Shown here piece after piece: positions 35,543 to 47,749 of a DNA stretch of 64,000 nucleotides. Numbering within the stretch: the stretch's first letter is position 1; every line of letters starts with the position of its first letter. The position numbers and the translations under genes were made by a program. The stretch comes from Alphaproteobacteria bacterium (GTDB taxonomy: Bacteria > Pseudomonadota > Alphaproteobacteria > Micavibrionales > Micavibrionaceae): positions 62,001 through 126,000 of the forward strand of contig JAFLCW010000001.1 in NCBI GenBank assembly GCA_017302165.1, given 5' to 3'. The notes under the pieces are model-generated. The model saw only the letters and a list, made by a program, of their open reading frames with translations. It did no database searches and was not told the origin of the DNA.

Positions 35543-38500
35543 TTATTCAACAATCAAACGCCCATTATTCACCAAATCTTGAATTGTGTAAGATGCCAGA
35601 TCAGATCCGGACACCGCAAACGCCGCCACAAAATCTGATCCTTCACCATCTGCATTCACGGAGAACGTCACCGTTGTTGTCCCCGATTTGCGAATAAAGC
35701 TGGAGAGTTGATCTTGACCGGCATCATATCCACTGAGTAAGGCCGACACATCAAGCGTATCCCCTTCTGCAAACAGAAAATCACGGACATTATCCCGCCC
35801 TGTCATCAGGGAATCAAAAAGAAACCGGTCGGCACCCGTGCCTCCAAATAACGTATCAACACCCGCGCCGCCATGAATGATATCGTCGCCCGAATCACCA
35901 TATAAAACATCATTCCCGTTTCCACCATAAATATGGTCTGAGCCCTGACCGCCCCATATACGGTCAATATCATCAAGGCCATACAGCCAGTCATCGTCGT
36001 CCTCGCCATAGATGTAATCTGATCCGGCGTCGCCTCTCAGGATATCCTGACCAATGCCGCCATATAATTTATCATTCCCGTTGCCGCCGTTAATGATATC
36101 GTGACCCTCATCCCCATACAGCGTATCAATGCCTTCACCACCCTCAAGCGTATCATCGCCCTGTCCGCCAAATAATTTGTCGTTGGCTAAACCACCATCG
36201 AGAATATCATCGCCATCGCCGCCATAGAGCGTGTCGTTATTATCTTGACCCCACAAAATGTCATGGCCTAGCCCCCCATACAGCGTATCTGTGCCCAGGC
36301 CGCCATACAGCGTATCATCACCTTCGTCGCCATAGAGAAAATCTGTTCCTGCGCCCCCGTTTAAAATATCAGCACCGGTGCCGCCATATATTTTATCCGA
36401 TCCCGTGTTGCCGATGATCGTATCATTACCGTCTTCGCCGTATAACGTACCCCGAGCTGACACGACTTCGAGGGATATCGTATCATTCCCCTGTCCGCCA
36501 TAAACTTCGGCTAGCAACGAAGACCGTATGCCCGTCACACGTATGACATCTGATTGATCCGTCCCTGTGATCTGGATAGACCCGGGCGTACCCGATACAG
36601 GCAGGAAATCAACAATCAGGCCTTCTCGGGAGCGATTAAATGATAAAAGATTCGATGTCCCTGTCCCAAAACCCATCTCCTTGGAACTGACCGTTTTAAT
36701 CTCTTCTTCGCTGGAAACGTAACTATAGGTTTTTGTACCTGATTTTAAGACAATATCGATGTCGTCAATCGGTGGTGGTAGGTTATTCACCTGATCAATA
36801 TAGGATACAAGCTGATCCCATGTATAAGATACGGTATCAAAGATAAACTGCTCAAAGTTTTTCCAAACACTCATTCCCCAATTGATAAGGTCAGAGGAAC
36901 CTGCGGCAGGACGAATGAAAACCGTCTGATCTGGAGCTACTTCAAACGCAAAATTGGATATAGAAAAATTAAAGGACGCTGTATCGGTGCCCATACCACC
37001 ATCAATGACATCTTCGCCTGCCGAAGCCACCACGATATCATGACCGCGTCCTGTGAAGATATGATTGCTGGTATCACCACCCCGTATATGGTCATGACCA
37101 TCTCCAGTAATGACGTTCTCGATGACACCCGTGCTGAGTTTGAATATCTCAACATCGTTGCCGGTACCATATTCAAATATGCCTCGCGTAGAACCTTGCT
37201 CAAGGGAAATGAACACATTATTCCCATAGGCAGAACTATTGATCGTATCATTGCCGCCATCGATATCGGAAATCCACAAACGTTCGGCACGCGCTGTGTC
37301 TGATTGCGTGATGCCATCTTGGGTATAAAAATACGTATCATCTATGTGATGGGCATTGCCGATGAATCCCAGACTCCAGTCATTCAAAACACCTACATTT
37401 CCTGAAACCTTATCTTCAATTTTCAATGACCAGACACCCACGGAGCTTTCGCCCCAATGTGCATTTGATGTCATGCTAAAATCAATGCCTTGAACACCAT
37501 AGATGCTGGTAAATGCACCATTTGATGGACGATTGACCAAAATACTCTCGGTACCATCCGGACTGATGAGCGTGACAACCAAATCCCCTGCCTTTTGATG
37601 GGTGATATCCAGATGAATAATTACTTTTTCAATTTCAATATCTTCGGCGACATAGGCTGTCGTGACAATCGACCCTGCATCCGGCAAGGCCAGTGCTGGC
37701 GATAATTGGGCAGCCGTAAAAGAAATCATGTTGGCAGATGTCTGAGAGAGTTTCCATGTTTCCGCCAAACGAACGGCGGCATAGGCATCGGTTGCCCCAA
37801 ATCCGTAATCATGGCTGAAATGCATACCGCCACCATTCACATTTTTGGCACCATTGATTTGCCATCCGGCACCAGACGAATGATTTTGACGTGCCGAGAG
37901 TGCCAAAATTTCTTGAACGTCCCGCCATCCCAGATTGGGGTTCGCGTCGAGCATCAAGGCGACCACACCACTCACGACGGGTGCCGCGGCAGATGTCCCT
38001 GAAAAATACGTGTAATCACCGGATGTATATCCGTTCGATCCGGTTCGATCGATCGTCCAGTTGCTGGATCCCCCGGCCGACACCAGCAGGGTAGCCCCCT
38101 GATTACTAAAGCTGGAAAATGTACCATCAGATTTAATCGATGCTACGGTAATCGCATATGGGGAATTTTGAAAATTATGATAGTTGGCATTGTCGCCGCT
38201 AGACCTGCTGTTTCCAGCAGAAAAAACAATATTTCCGCCCAAACCGCCTCTGCCAGAATCGGCAAAGTCTTTCATCATATTTGTGACACTATAGAAATCC
38301 GTGCCGATAAATTCCTTACCCTTGTCATCAGCAAAAGACGTTGCCGAACCCCAGCTATTATTAATGATATCGGCGCTAATCGCGTTCAGATGTGAAAAGG
38401 CCAGTACGAATTGATCCAGCGATCCCGCCGCCCCAAACCCGACCCGCGCACCTACGCCTTCGGCATCAAAGGCCACACCCACAGTGCCCACACCGTTATC

Positions 38501-38974
38501 ATCGGCAATAATCGTCCCCAGCACGGACGTGCCGTGATGATTGCCTGTTTCGGCCATAGCATCACTATCCGGGGAACGAAAATCCCAATCCAAATCTGTG
38601 CGATAATTGGCCGTCATCTCGGCATGTGTATATTCAAAACCGTCATCAATCGCGCCGACGCGAACACCCTGCCCGGTATAATCCGTCCAGACTTTCTGCG
38701 CTTGTATGCCCCATGTTCCAGTTAAATGCCATTGCGTTAAAATATCCGTATCACTGGGGATACCCACAGATGCAGAAACAAGTGACGACGTATCCGGCTG
38801 AGCAGAAACGGGTGCAAAGATCGGCGTTGCCGTTAACGTGACCTGAGATAGAAGATTAATTTGATAGCTGGAATTTACATGTGCACTACGAGCCGCCACA
38901 TCAGAAGCACGCGAACCATAGGTCAGTTCTGTTGAATCATCTTCTTCCAGAAAATCTAGAGAGGTCTCTGCCAT
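35543..38974 (-). CDS. Kexin-like subtilisin (S8) protease with P domain and RTX tail
   Basis: 1143 residues from ATG 38974; GTG 38980 is two codons upstream. Numbered from that GTG, the catalytic triad is D112 (GAIDDG), H149 (NHHGTSVLG) and S330 (SGTSAAAP), with N257 (SAGN) at the oxyanion hole. A P/homoB domain follows (IHLDITHQKAGDLVVTLISPDGT ... SSVGVWSLKIED). From about residue 770 come RTX nonapeptides (GGLGTDTLYGGLGHDILWG), then an acidic end. No Sec signal peptide is present, so calcium-dependent folding after type I secretion is expected. It could process surface proteins made by the neighbouring genes, but this is not shown. Confidence 0.93.
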   Translation of the reverse strand: MAETSLDFLEEDDSTELTYGSRASDVAARSAHVNSSYQINLLSQVTLTATPIFAPVSAQPDTSSLVSASVGIPSDTDILTQWHLTGTWGIQAQKVWTDYTGQGVRVGAIDDGFEYTHAEMTANYRTDLDWDFRSPDSDAMAETGNHHGTSVLGTIIADDNGVGTVGVAFDAEGVGARVGFGAAGSLDQFVLAFSHLNAISADIINNSWGSATSFADDKGKEFIGTDFYSVTNMMKDFADSGRGGLGGNIVFSAGNSRSSGDNANYHNFQNSPYAITVASIKSDGTFSSFSNQGATLLVSAGGSSNWTIDRTGSNGYTSGDYTYFSGTSAAAPVVSGVVALMLDANPNLGWRDVQEILALSARQNHSSGAGWQINGAKNVNGGGMHFSHDYGFGATDAYAAVRLAETWKLSQTSANMISFTAAQLSPALALPDAGSIVTTAYVAEDIEIEKVIIHLDITHQKAGDLVVTLISPDGTESILVNRPSNGAFTSIYGVQGIDFSMTSNAHWGESSVGVWSLKIEDKVSGNVGVLNDWSLGFIGNAHHIDDTYFYTQDGITQSDTARAERLWISDIDGGNDTINSSAYGNNVFISLEQGSTRGIFEYGTGNDVEIFKLSTGVIENVITGDGHDHIRGGDTSNHIFTGRGHDIVVASAGEDVIDGGMGTDTASFNFSISNFAFEVAPDQTVFIRPAAGSSDLINWGMSVWKNFEQFIFDTVSYTWDQLVSYIDQVNNLPPPIDDIDIVLKSGTKTYSYVSSEEEIKTVSSKEMGFGTGTSNLLSFNRSREGLIVDFLPVSGTPGSIQITGTDQSDVIRVTGIRSSLLAEVYGGQGNDTISLEVVSARGTLYGEDGNDTIIGNTGSDKIYGGTGADILNGGAGTDFLYGDEGDDTLYGGLGTDTLYGGLGHDILWGQDNNDTLYGGDGDDILDGGLANDKLFGGQGDDTLEGGEGIDTLYGDEGHDIINGGNGNDKLYGGIGQDILRGDAGSDYIYGEDDDDWLYGLDDIDRIWGGQGSDHIYGGNGNDVLYGDSGDDIIHGGAGVDTLFGGTGADRFLFDSLMTGRDNVRDFLFAEGDTLDVSALLSGYDAGQDQLSSFIRKSGTTTVTFSVNADGEGSDFVAAFAVSGSDLASYTIQDLVNNGRLIVE

Positions 38975-39148
38975 GCCCACGTCCCGCGCCTGATAAAGTT
39001 ATATCCCATTATCATCCCGCCGCTCTTAACAACGTGACAATAATATCTTGAATTTTATCTTTCGCAGAGAGAGGTAAATGAAAGCTTAAGATAGGCCATG
39101 TGCGTCATAAGATACACACGGCTATAAAATATATGAAAAATATAGGCG

Positions 39149-40723
39149 TTAGTGCCGGAAATGCCGCATCCCGGTAAAGACCATGGCCAGCCCTTTTTCA
39201 TCGGCGGCGGCAATCACCTCGGCATCCTTGATCGACCCGCCGGGTTGAATAATGGCCGTGGCACCCGCTTCGGCGGCGGCCAGCATACCATCCGCGAACG
39301 GAAAAAATGCATCCGACGCCACCACCAAATGCGCGCCCGGGGGCGGCGTTAACTTCATGTCTTTCATTTTCCAGGCGGCAATACGGGATGAATCAAGACG
39401 TGACATCTGGCCGGCTCCAATCCCCACTGTCGCCCCCTCACGGGCATACACAATCGCATTTGACTTCACATGTTTTCCTACTTTAAAGGCAAAGATCATA
39501 TCCGCCATTTCCTGTGCGGTCGGGGCACGTTTCGTGACAACCCGAAGCATCTCCGGCGTGATGACGCCTTGATCCCTGTCTTGAACCAAAAGCCCTCCGG
39601 CCACCCGAACCATATTGAGACGTGGGGTTTTCACATCCGGCATCCCGCCTGTTTTTAAAACGCGGATATTTTTCTTGGAGGATAAAATCTCCAGCGCGGC
39701 CGGTTCAATATCCGGCGCAATAATGACTTCGGAAAAAATACCGATAATCTTTTCGGCTGTCTTGGCCGTCAGCGTGCGGTTGAGCGCGATAATACCGCCA
39801 AAGGCACTGACCGTATCACAGGCAAACGCTCTATCATATGCATCCGCAATGTCTGTCCCGGTGGCCACACCACACGGGTTGGCATGCTTCACAATCACCA
39901 CAGCCGGATCTGAAAATTCTGCGACGCATTCAAAGGCTGCGTCCGTATCGTTGATATTGTTATAGGATAATTCTTTGCCCTGAAGCATGTCGGCACGTGC
40001 CACGCCGGGACGTACCTCGCCTTCAACCAGATATAAAGACGCTGTCTGATGGGGGTTTTCGCCATAGCGCAAGGTATGTTTTAAATTTCCCGTAAAACTA
40101 ATCTGACGCGGAAACGATGTTTCCTGTGCGGCAAACCACGCCGATATGTGGGTGTCATACGCGGCTGTATGGGCATAAGCGCGCCCGGCCAGCAATCGGC
40201 GCAAGGCAAAACGCGTCGCGCCCTGATGGGCAGACATGTCCGCCAAAACATCCGCATAATCTGCAGGGTCTGTGACAATCGTTACATAAGCATGGTTTTT
40301 GGCGGCGGAGCGCACCATCGCCGGACCCCCAATATCGATATTTTCAATACAGGTGTCTTCATCCGCGCCGGAGGCCACCGTTTTAACAAACGGATATAAA
40401 TTCACCACCACCAGATCAATATTCCCGATACCATGTGACTCTTGTGCCGCCACATGTTCAGAATTATCCCGCACCGATAAAATACCCCCATGCACAAACG
40501 GGTGAAGCGTCTTGACGCGGCCATCCATCATTTCAGGAAAGCCTGTATGTGCGGATACATCCTTAACGGCAAGCCCGGCCTCTTTCAGAATTTTCGACGT
40601 CCCACCCGTGGAGAGAATTTCGATGCCATAAGCCGCCAGACCCCGAGCAAACTCAACAATGCCGGTTTTATCGGAAACGGAAATTAAGGCGCGCTGAATG
40701 GGTCGATCGATCATGGAGGTCAT
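39149..40723 (-). CDS. purH: Bifunctional AICAR formyltransferase/IMP cyclohydrolase
   Basis: 524 residues, the usual length for PurH. The N-terminal IMP cyclohydrolase domain shows [15 protein letters not shown] and [14 protein letters not shown]. The C-terminal AICAR transformylase domain shows the catalytic KHANPCGVA and the FPFADG segment close to the end. It performs the last two steps of de novo purine synthesis in the cytoplasm. It lies near guaB, the next enzyme toward GMP, with the SRP RNA gene between them. Confidence 0.98.
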   Translation of the reverse strand: MTSMIDRPIQRALISVSDKTGIVEFARGLAAYGIEILSTGGTSKILKEAGLAVKDVSAHTGFPEMMDGRVKTLHPFVHGGILSVRDNSEHVAAQESHGIGNIDLVVVNLYPFVKTVASGADEDTCIENIDIGGPAMVRSAAKNHAYVTIVTDPADYADVLADMSAHQGATRFALRRLLAGRAYAHTAAYDTHISAWFAAQETSFPRQISFTGNLKHTLRYGENPHQTASLYLVEGEVRPGVARADMLQGKELSYNNINDTDAAFECVAEFSDPAVVIVKHANPCGVATGTDIADAYDRAFACDTVSAFGGIIALNRTLTAKTAEKIIGIFSEVIIAPDIEPAALEILSSKKNIRVLKTGGMPDVKTPRLNMVRVAGGLLVQDRDQGVITPEMLRVVTKRAPTAQEMADMIFAFKVGKHVKSNAIVYAREGATVGIGAGQMSRLDSSRIAAWKMKDMKLTPPPGAHLVVASDAFFPFADGMLAAAEAGATAIIQPGGSIKDAEVIAAADEKGLAMVFTGMRHFRH

Positions 40724-40821
40724 AGCGTCAGGATATAGACCAACGAACGTTAAAAAAACAGGAAAAATTAAAGTTTTTTATCATCTTGATCCCCCGGCCA
40801 AAGATCTTTATATCCAAGGAT

Positions 40822-40913
40822 GGAAAGTCGGCGCGGGCGAATGCCCTGCCAATCCGGTCAGGGCCGAAAGGCAGCAGCCGTACCAGGATTCATCGGGTCG
40901 TGTCCGGCTTTCC
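40822..40913 (+). ncRNA. ffs: Signal recognition particle RNA (4.5S type)
   Basis: The conserved apical SRP motif reads GGTCAGGGCCGAAAGGCAGC, followed by AGCC, the asymmetric loop that binds Ffh. Flanking arms close the hairpin: GGAAAG at 40822 pairs with CTTTCC ending at 40913, and the next bases can also pair (CGG/CCG). The length fits the short bacterial form. It lies on the plus strand between two minus-strand purine genes. Exact ends are estimated from the closing stem. Confidence 0.9.
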
Positions 40914-40962
40914 ACCTTTAGATATTCTCACCTAAAAATCTCAAACCGTTTAACCTCAGCCT

Positions 40963-42519
<1,557 letters not shown>

Positions 42520-42593
42520 TCAAAAGTAAACAAAAATAGACTTGCGGATACTGTTTTTTTATGACAATGGTTTTTCAGTTAGAGTCAGCTACT

Positions 42594-43811
42594 ATGTCCA
42601 CACGTCCCAAATCAGAATACGAAACGGCCGCGGAACGGCTTTATGCAGATAATTGGGATATCCCGCATGGGTGTTTAGTTGGACTCGAAAGATTGAATGT
42701 CTTTTGCAAAATTCCTAAAAAGGCGTTTTTAGAACTGCGCCATTCTCTTCGAAAAGATTATAAAAAATTAAAGTCGCTGAATCAAGCGGCCTTCAAGGCG
42801 TGGCTTTTATTTGACACACCTCAAAAACTGGAAAAATTCGGGGCAACCTGCCAGCGACTTACTTACTATGACCTCCCACTAGCCGATGCGCTGGACGCGA
42901 TTAAATTTCCCCCCGCTCACACATGGCCCCATATAGACTTTCGGGCATGGGGGCGCGCCTATATGGTGCATGGAACGATGGCTGTGAATGACCTGTTTCA
43001 AAGAGGAATCCACGCGCCATCTTATAACAAACAGGGAAAAATTTCCCTTTTGAAAACAGAGTTTGAGTGGCTGGTGTCGGGGATCTCCCCCGAATTTGAA
43101 CCAGCACTCAAGGAACTTATGTCACTTGCTCTTCAGTTTGGCAAAAACGCTGATGAATTTTTCAGAGCGGCAGACTGTTATACAGAAGATGCACATGTTG
43201 CCGAACCCCAAACTCAGCAGGAATCATTACCGGATATTGAAATAGATGGACATGAATTTGGCATGCCGGGCGCCATGTTTAAAAAACTCTCCCGTCATGA
43301 CCCCCGTCTTTTATTTATTGGTGATTTTAACAAATCCTGTGAGCGTGTGACAGACGCGGACAGCAATCTCGAGCGTACGGTGACGCATACTCGGCATTCT
43401 AACATCTCGGCCTATTATATCGTCGAGAGAGAGGGCCGTCCCATCGCCCATAGCTGGGCATGGCGAGGGGTATTTGGGGAAATGGTTTTTGATGGGTTTG
43501 AATCGCGTGAGAAAAATTTTGATATGAATGATTTGTCACGCCTCATGCCCGCGATATGCCAACATTTTCGGCATACGAATAACCAAAAAACATATTGTAA
43601 TGGCATATTTTTGGGCAAATGCGCCGATCATCTAGATGGCGTTCGAAAAAATAAACGGACATTTCATCCCAAGGATTTTCAACCCAAGACATTGAACGAA
43701 ATAGGCATGGATCAGACCGATATAACACTTTTTTATAAACCTTATGATGAACCCAGCTATATATCAGAAGGTCTATCGAAATGGCATCCATTAACCTATT
43801 ACACGCCTTAA
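42594..43811 (+). CDS. Conserved-looking protein of unknown function
   Basis: 405 residues from ATG 42594 (MSTRPKSEYE); ATG 42561 would add 11 residues. Neither start has a strong ribosome-binding site. No signal peptide or membrane segment. The second half contains a block (AYYIVEREGRPIAHSWAWRG, then MVFDGFESRE) that faintly recalls an acyltransferase fold, but I cannot assign a family. It stands alone between guaB (divergent) and rlmE (convergent, two bases apart). Confidence 0.8.
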   Translation: MSTRPKSEYETAAERLYADNWDIPHGCLVGLERLNVFCKIPKKAFLELRHSLRKDYKKLKSLNQAAFKAWLLFDTPQKLEKFGATCQRLTYYDLPLADALDAIKFPPAHTWPHIDFRAWGRAYMVHGTMAVNDLFQRGIHAPSYNKQGKISLLKTEFEWLVSGISPEFEPALKELMSLALQFGKNADEFFRAADCYTEDAHVAEPQTQQESLPDIEIDGHEFGMPGAMFKKLSRHDPRLLFIGDFNKSCERVTDADSNLERTVTHTRHSNISAYYIVEREGRPIAHSWAWRGVFGEMVFDGFESREKNFDMNDLSRLMPAICQHFRHTNNQKTYCNGIFLGKCADHLDGVRKNKRTFHPKDFQPKTLNEIGMDQTDITLFYKPYDEPSYISEGLSKWHPLTYYTP

Positions 43812-43813
43812 GT

Positions 43814-44455
43814 TTAAGACGTTAACCGTCTGAACCCCATCGCTACCACATAGGTTTCAGATGAATCCTTACGTGACGCCGGGGGCTTGATATGTTTGAC
43901 GGATTTAAAATCTTTTTTCATCCGCGCCAGCACATCATTTTCGGTGCCGCCTTGAAACACTTTGGCTAAAAAAACGCCGCCCGGTTTTAACACCTCAATC
44001 GCAAATTCATACGCTGATTCAACCAGTGCCATGATCCGGATATGATCGGTATTTTTATGGCCGGTGGTATTATGCGCCATGTCTGACATGACAATATCTG
44101 CGCCGCTTCCGCCCATCGCATCCAAAAGCATTTCGGGCGCCGTATCATCCATAAAATCCATCTGAAAAAATGTCACGCCCGGGACGTCATCCATCTCCAG
44201 CAGATCAAGGGCAATCACGCGGCATCCTTTTTTGGCCGCCACCTGTGACCAGCCACCCGGCGCCGCCCCTAAATCCACCACGGTCTGTCCGGATTTCAGG
44301 ATGTGAATTTTCTCATCGATTTCAATCAACTTATAGGCCGCGCGCGATCGCCAGCCCTCGGCCTGTGCCTTGGCGACATAAGGGTCATTTAACTGACGCT
44401 CCAGCCAGAGGTTAGAGGATAGCTTGCGTTTTTTGGCATCCGTGACTTTTTTCAT
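43814..44455 (-). CDS. rlmE: 23S rRNA (uridine-2'-O)-methyltransferase RlmE/FtsJ
   Basis: 213 residues. The SAM motif [15 protein letters not shown] is diagnostic. The catalytic K-D-K-E set can be seen: a lysine in RAAYKL, aspartate in VMSDMAHN, lysine in FLAKVFQGG and glutamate in SSETYVV. The enzyme methylates U2552 in the ribosomal A loop. A small membrane protein gene precedes it by seven bases on the same strand. Confidence 0.96.
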   Translation of the reverse strand: MKKVTDAKKRKLSSNLWLERQLNDPYVAKAQAEGWRSRAAYKLIEIDEKIHILKSGQTVVDLGAAPGGWSQVAAKKGCRVIALDLLEMDDVPGVTFFQMDFMDDTAPEMLLDAMGGSGADIVMSDMAHNTTGHKNTDHIRIMALVESAYEFAIEVLKPGGVFLAKVFQGGTENDVLARMKKDFKSVKHIKPPASRKDSSETYVVAMGFRRLTS

Positions 44456-44462
44456 GAGAGTC

Positions 44463-44816
44463 TTATAGCACCATCACGCCCGAGGCGATACAAAAGGCGG
44501 TGATAAAAATACTGATGGACGCCCCCATATAGATATACCCATCCACCCGGGGCGAAAAATACGTCAAGATCATGAAAATCATGATAAAAAAACTGTAGAC
44601 CAGAACACCCCGCGTATAGAGGGGCATGTCCCCTATCTTGAATATGCCATAGGGAAAGCCTAATTCATTCATCATCTGGATTTGAAGCCGCAACATAACG
44701 GCACAGGCAAGAACGAAAAAAACAGCCCTGATTCTGTTCGTGCCCTGCGCAACCAGAGCCGCCACTGGCACCCAGAGCAAGTCCACATAAGGAAGGAAGG
44801 TTTGTACCGTTACCAT
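44463..44816 (-). CDS. Small integral membrane protein of unknown function
   Basis: 117 residues with about four hydrophobic helices ([55 protein letters not shown]). No family recognised. It precedes rlmE on the same strand and is divergent from the M48 protease gene, with 46 bases between the two starts. Confidence 0.8.
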   Translation of the reverse strand: MVTVQTFLPYVDLLWVPVAALVAQGTNRIRAVFFVLACAVMLRLQIQMMNELGFPYGIFKIGDMPLYTRGVLVYSFFIMIFMILTYFSPRVDGYIYMGASISIFITAFCIASGVMVL

Positions 44817-44862
44817 GATTATGCCACAGTTATCTTTTAAGGGTTACAGGTAGGTTACAGGA

Positions 44863-46221
44863 ATGAATATTCGGCAAAATTATATCGGGCTTTGGGGGAT
44901 ATTGGCTATCTGTTTTATGATGGGAATAGCCCCCGTCCACGCACAAACCGTGATCCGCGATACCGAAATCGAATCCTATCTTCAGGAATGGTTTGCCCCC
45001 ATTTATCAGGCCGCCGGGATGAGTGCCGATCAAGTGGATATCATTTTAGTACAAGATTCTAAAATCAACGCTTTTGTGGCGGGCGGTGCCAATATCTTTT
45101 TTTATACCGGCCTGATTGAAAAAACAGATGATCCACTCGAAATGGTTGGCGTCATGGCGCACGAACTGGGGCATATCGCCGGCGGCCATACAATCCGGGC
45201 ACGAGCGGCCATGGAAAATGCCTCATACGAAACCCTTTTAGGGGTGTTAGTGGGCGCCGCCGCCGCCGTCGCCACAGGCAATCCCGGGGCCGCAGGGGCG
45301 ATCGGGACAGGCGGGAGTACGATGGCACAGCGCGGATTTTTAAAAACGGCGCGTACCTTTGAATCCAGTGCTGACCAATTTGCCATCACGAAGTTGGAAA
45401 AAGCCGGATTGAGCCCCCAAGGATTGGCCACGTTTTTGGGTAAACTCTCGTCCCAAGAACTTCTCCCCACGTCACAGCAATCAGAATATGTCCGCACGCA
45501 CCCGTTAACACGTGACCGTATCCAAGGCGTGGAAGAAGCGGTCTCCCGCTCGCCGCACAAACATAAATCTGCCCCCGCCGCGTGGCAGGAACAGCATCAA
45601 CGCTTGAAGGCCAAATTGATCGCTTTCATCACCCCCCAGCAAATCGCGTGGATATACGAAGACCGGGATGATTCCATCGCGGCAAATACGGCGCGCGCCG
45701 TGGCGGCCTATCGTTTGAATCAAATTCCAGCGGCCTTGAAAGCGATTGACGGGTTGATTGCCCGCGAACCGGATAATCCTTATTTCTATGAACTTAAAGG
45801 GCAAATGCTCAAGGATTTTGGACGATTGACCGAAGCACTTCCCGCCTATGAAAAAGCCGTGCGTTTGAAGCCGGATGCAGCCTTAATCCGGACAGATCTG
45901 GCGCATGTCCTGATTGAAACCGCCGGATCAAATACGGCGCAATTTCAACAAGCCCTGACACATTTGGATGTGGCGTTGAAATCTGAACCGCGTTCAACCC
46001 GAATCCATCGCTTGATGGCCACGGCACTAGGCCGTATGGGAAATGACCCTGCCGCCCGTTTGCATCTGGCCGAAGAAGCCTATCTTCAGCGCAAAATTCC
46101 CTATGCCCGGGATCAACTCGACATCGCGCTTAAGGGCTTATCACCCCAATCCCGGGAATGGATTCGGGCACAGGATTTAAAACAAGCTCTTGATAACCAT
46201 AAAAATAGCGAGGGATCATAA
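44863..46221 (+). CDS. Periplasmic M48 metalloprotease with TPR repeats (BepA-like)
   Basis: 452 residues. A signal peptide ends near PVHAQ (residue 28). The zinc motif HELGH is at 100-104, and the third-ligand region FESSADQFAI follows. The C-terminal half carries tetratricopeptide repeats (NPYFYELKGQMLKDFGRLTEALPAYEKAV). BepA-type proteases degrade misfolded outer-membrane proteins and help their assembly. It heads the conserved block that continues with DsbA-like proteins, aroQ, acc genes and aat. Confidence 0.94.
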   Translation: MNIRQNYIGLWGILAICFMMGIAPVHAQTVIRDTEIESYLQEWFAPIYQAAGMSADQVDIILVQDSKINAFVAGGANIFFYTGLIEKTDDPLEMVGVMAHELGHIAGGHTIRARAAMENASYETLLGVLVGAAAAVATGNPGAAGAIGTGGSTMAQRGFLKTARTFESSADQFAITKLEKAGLSPQGLATFLGKLSSQELLPTSQQSEYVRTHPLTRDRIQGVEEAVSRSPHKHKSAPAAWQEQHQRLKAKLIAFITPQQIAWIYEDRDDSIAANTARAVAAYRLNQIPAALKAIDGLIAREPDNPYFYELKGQMLKDFGRLTEALPAYEKAVRLKPDAALIRTDLAHVLIETAGSNTAQFQQALTHLDVALKSEPRSTRIHRLMATALGRMGNDPAARLHLAEEAYLQRKIPYARDQLDIALKGLSPQSREWIRAQDLKQALDNHKNSEGS

Positions 46222-46321
46222 AATGTATCCGGCTGTTTTTTGCACTGGTCAGCCCGCGCGCGATACAATAAAGTTCTATTCAACCTGATCAACCGACCCG
46301 TTTTCTTAAAGGAGACCTGAC

Positions 46322-47059
46322 GTGACGTATTTATCTTTGCCTCTATTGGCTTTTTTATCCCTGATCGCGTTCCCGGCACAGGCCGAAGGTTTATCCGAAG
46401 CTCAGAAAAAGGAAATCAACGTCCTGATTGAAAACTATATCAAAGAAAATCCCAAGGTGATGTTGGACAGCGTCCTGAAATATCAGGAAGACCAAGCCAA
46501 GGCCGAAGAAGCCAAAATGAACGAAGGTGTGAAAAATTTTGTGCCCTCGCTCAAGGATAATGCCCATCTGCCCGAAGCCGGCAGTCCCAAGGGAGATGTG
46601 ACTGTTGTTGAATTTTTTGACTATAATTGCGGTTACTGCAAAAAAGGGTTTGAGCCGCTTCAGAAACTGATCAACGAAGATAAAAATGTGCGTGTTATCT
46701 TTATCGATCTGCCAATTTTAGGGCCCTCGTCGCGCGAGGCATCAAAATGGGCGCTAGCGGCACATCGTCAGAAAAAATATTTTGAATATCATCAGGCTTT
46801 AATGACCTATCAGGGGCAAAAGGACGAGGCCAATCTGGAACGTATCGCCAAAGAAGTCGGGCTGGATGTCAAAAAAGCGAAGAAAGATAAAGAAGATCCG
46901 TCGATTGAGGCTGAATTGACCAAGAATGAAGCTTTGGCCGCCAGTATCTCCGTTCAAGGAACGCCGGCTTTCGTGGTGAATGACCAGATCGTGCGGGGTT
47001 ACATGGAATATGATGTACTCTCGGGCATGGTCTCATCGGCTCGAACAGCCAAAAAATAA
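46322..47059 (+). CDS. DsbA-family thiol oxidoreductase, periplasmic
   Basis: 245 residues from GTG 46322 (MTYLSLPLL...); a signal peptide ends near FPAQA. A charged helical stretch precedes the thioredoxin fold. The redox motif is CGYC in VEFFDYNCGYCKKGF, and the cis-proline region is SVQGTPAFVVND. Proteins of this type oxidise or isomerise disulphides of exported proteins. It is five bases from a second thioredoxin-fold gene, so the two are one operon. Confidence 0.93.
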   Translation: MTYLSLPLLAFLSLIAFPAQAEGLSEAQKKEINVLIENYIKENPKVMLDSVLKYQEDQAKAEEAKMNEGVKNFVPSLKDNAHLPEAGSPKGDVTVVEFFDYNCGYCKKGFEPLQKLINEDKNVRVIFIDLPILGPSSREASKWALAAHRQKKYFEYHQALMTYQGQKDEANLERIAKEVGLDVKKAKKDKEDPSIEAELTKNEALAASISVQGTPAFVVNDQIVRGYMEYDVLSGMVSSARTAKK

Positions 47060-47064
47060 TACCT

Positions 47065-47697
47065 ATGCTGTTTCGTCTGGCCATTATATTTCTGGTACTG
47101 GCGGGTATCTATGCCGTCTTTGAAATCTCACGTTTTTCATGGATGGATTACCGCCTCTACCACCCGAAAGCTGAATTTCAAACCCGCGAAGCCACCGCGT
47201 CTCCTGAAAAACTGATCTTTGTTGAATTCATCGATTATAATTGCCGTTTCTGCAAGGAAATGCATGGGGCGGTCAAAAACTTTCTGGATATTCGCCCCGA
47301 TATTACCTATGTCGCGCGTCCCATTGTGGTACTCCCTGAGGGTCCATCTGAAAAACTGGCACGTATGGCCTTGGCGGCGGGTATTCAAGGAAAATTCTGG
47401 GAATTTCATGATGCGTTCTTGGGCTATCCCAAAGACAAAACCGTTGATGATGCCTTTATCCGCGAAACCGCTATGCTCTATGGTGTGGATTACGACCGCC
47501 TTGTCACCGACAGCCAATCCGAAACCGTGAATAAATGGATGGCCAATAACGCCGAAACCGCCGCCCGTGAGGGCGTCCAGTCCACACCGACTTTATATGT
47601 CGGCAAAACGATTATTCGGCAAATGGGAAAAGTGCTGACAACCGCAGATTTTCAGCGTATTGCCGATGGCCTTCCCGTGGACGGTGTTTCACCGTAA
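47065..47697 (+). CDS. Second DsbA-like thioredoxin-fold protein, membrane anchored
   Basis: 210 residues. A single hydrophobic N-terminal segment (LAIIFLVLAGIYAVFEI) anchors or exports it. The motif is CRFC (FIDYNCRFCKEMHG), and cis-proline follows in VQSTPTLYVG. It differs from its neighbour in having no long charged spacer. The two probably act on different partners or as a relay. Confidence 0.92.
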   Translation: MLFRLAIIFLVLAGIYAVFEISRFSWMDYRLYHPKAEFQTREATASPEKLIFVEFIDYNCRFCKEMHGAVKNFLDIRPDITYVARPIVVLPEGPSEKLARMALAAGIQGKFWEFHDAFLGYPKDKTVDDAFIRETAMLYGVDYDRLVTDSQSETVNKWMANNAETAAREGVQSTPTLYVGKTIIRQMGKVLTTADFQRIADGLPVDGVSP

Positions 47698-47749
47698 GAT
47701 GAACATGAATTTTGAGTGACTTTTTTGTTTTAGATAACGAGACCACCAT

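Noticed and set aside
35800-36500. Similar tandem periodicity
   Set aside because: RTX coding repeats of the subtilase gene.
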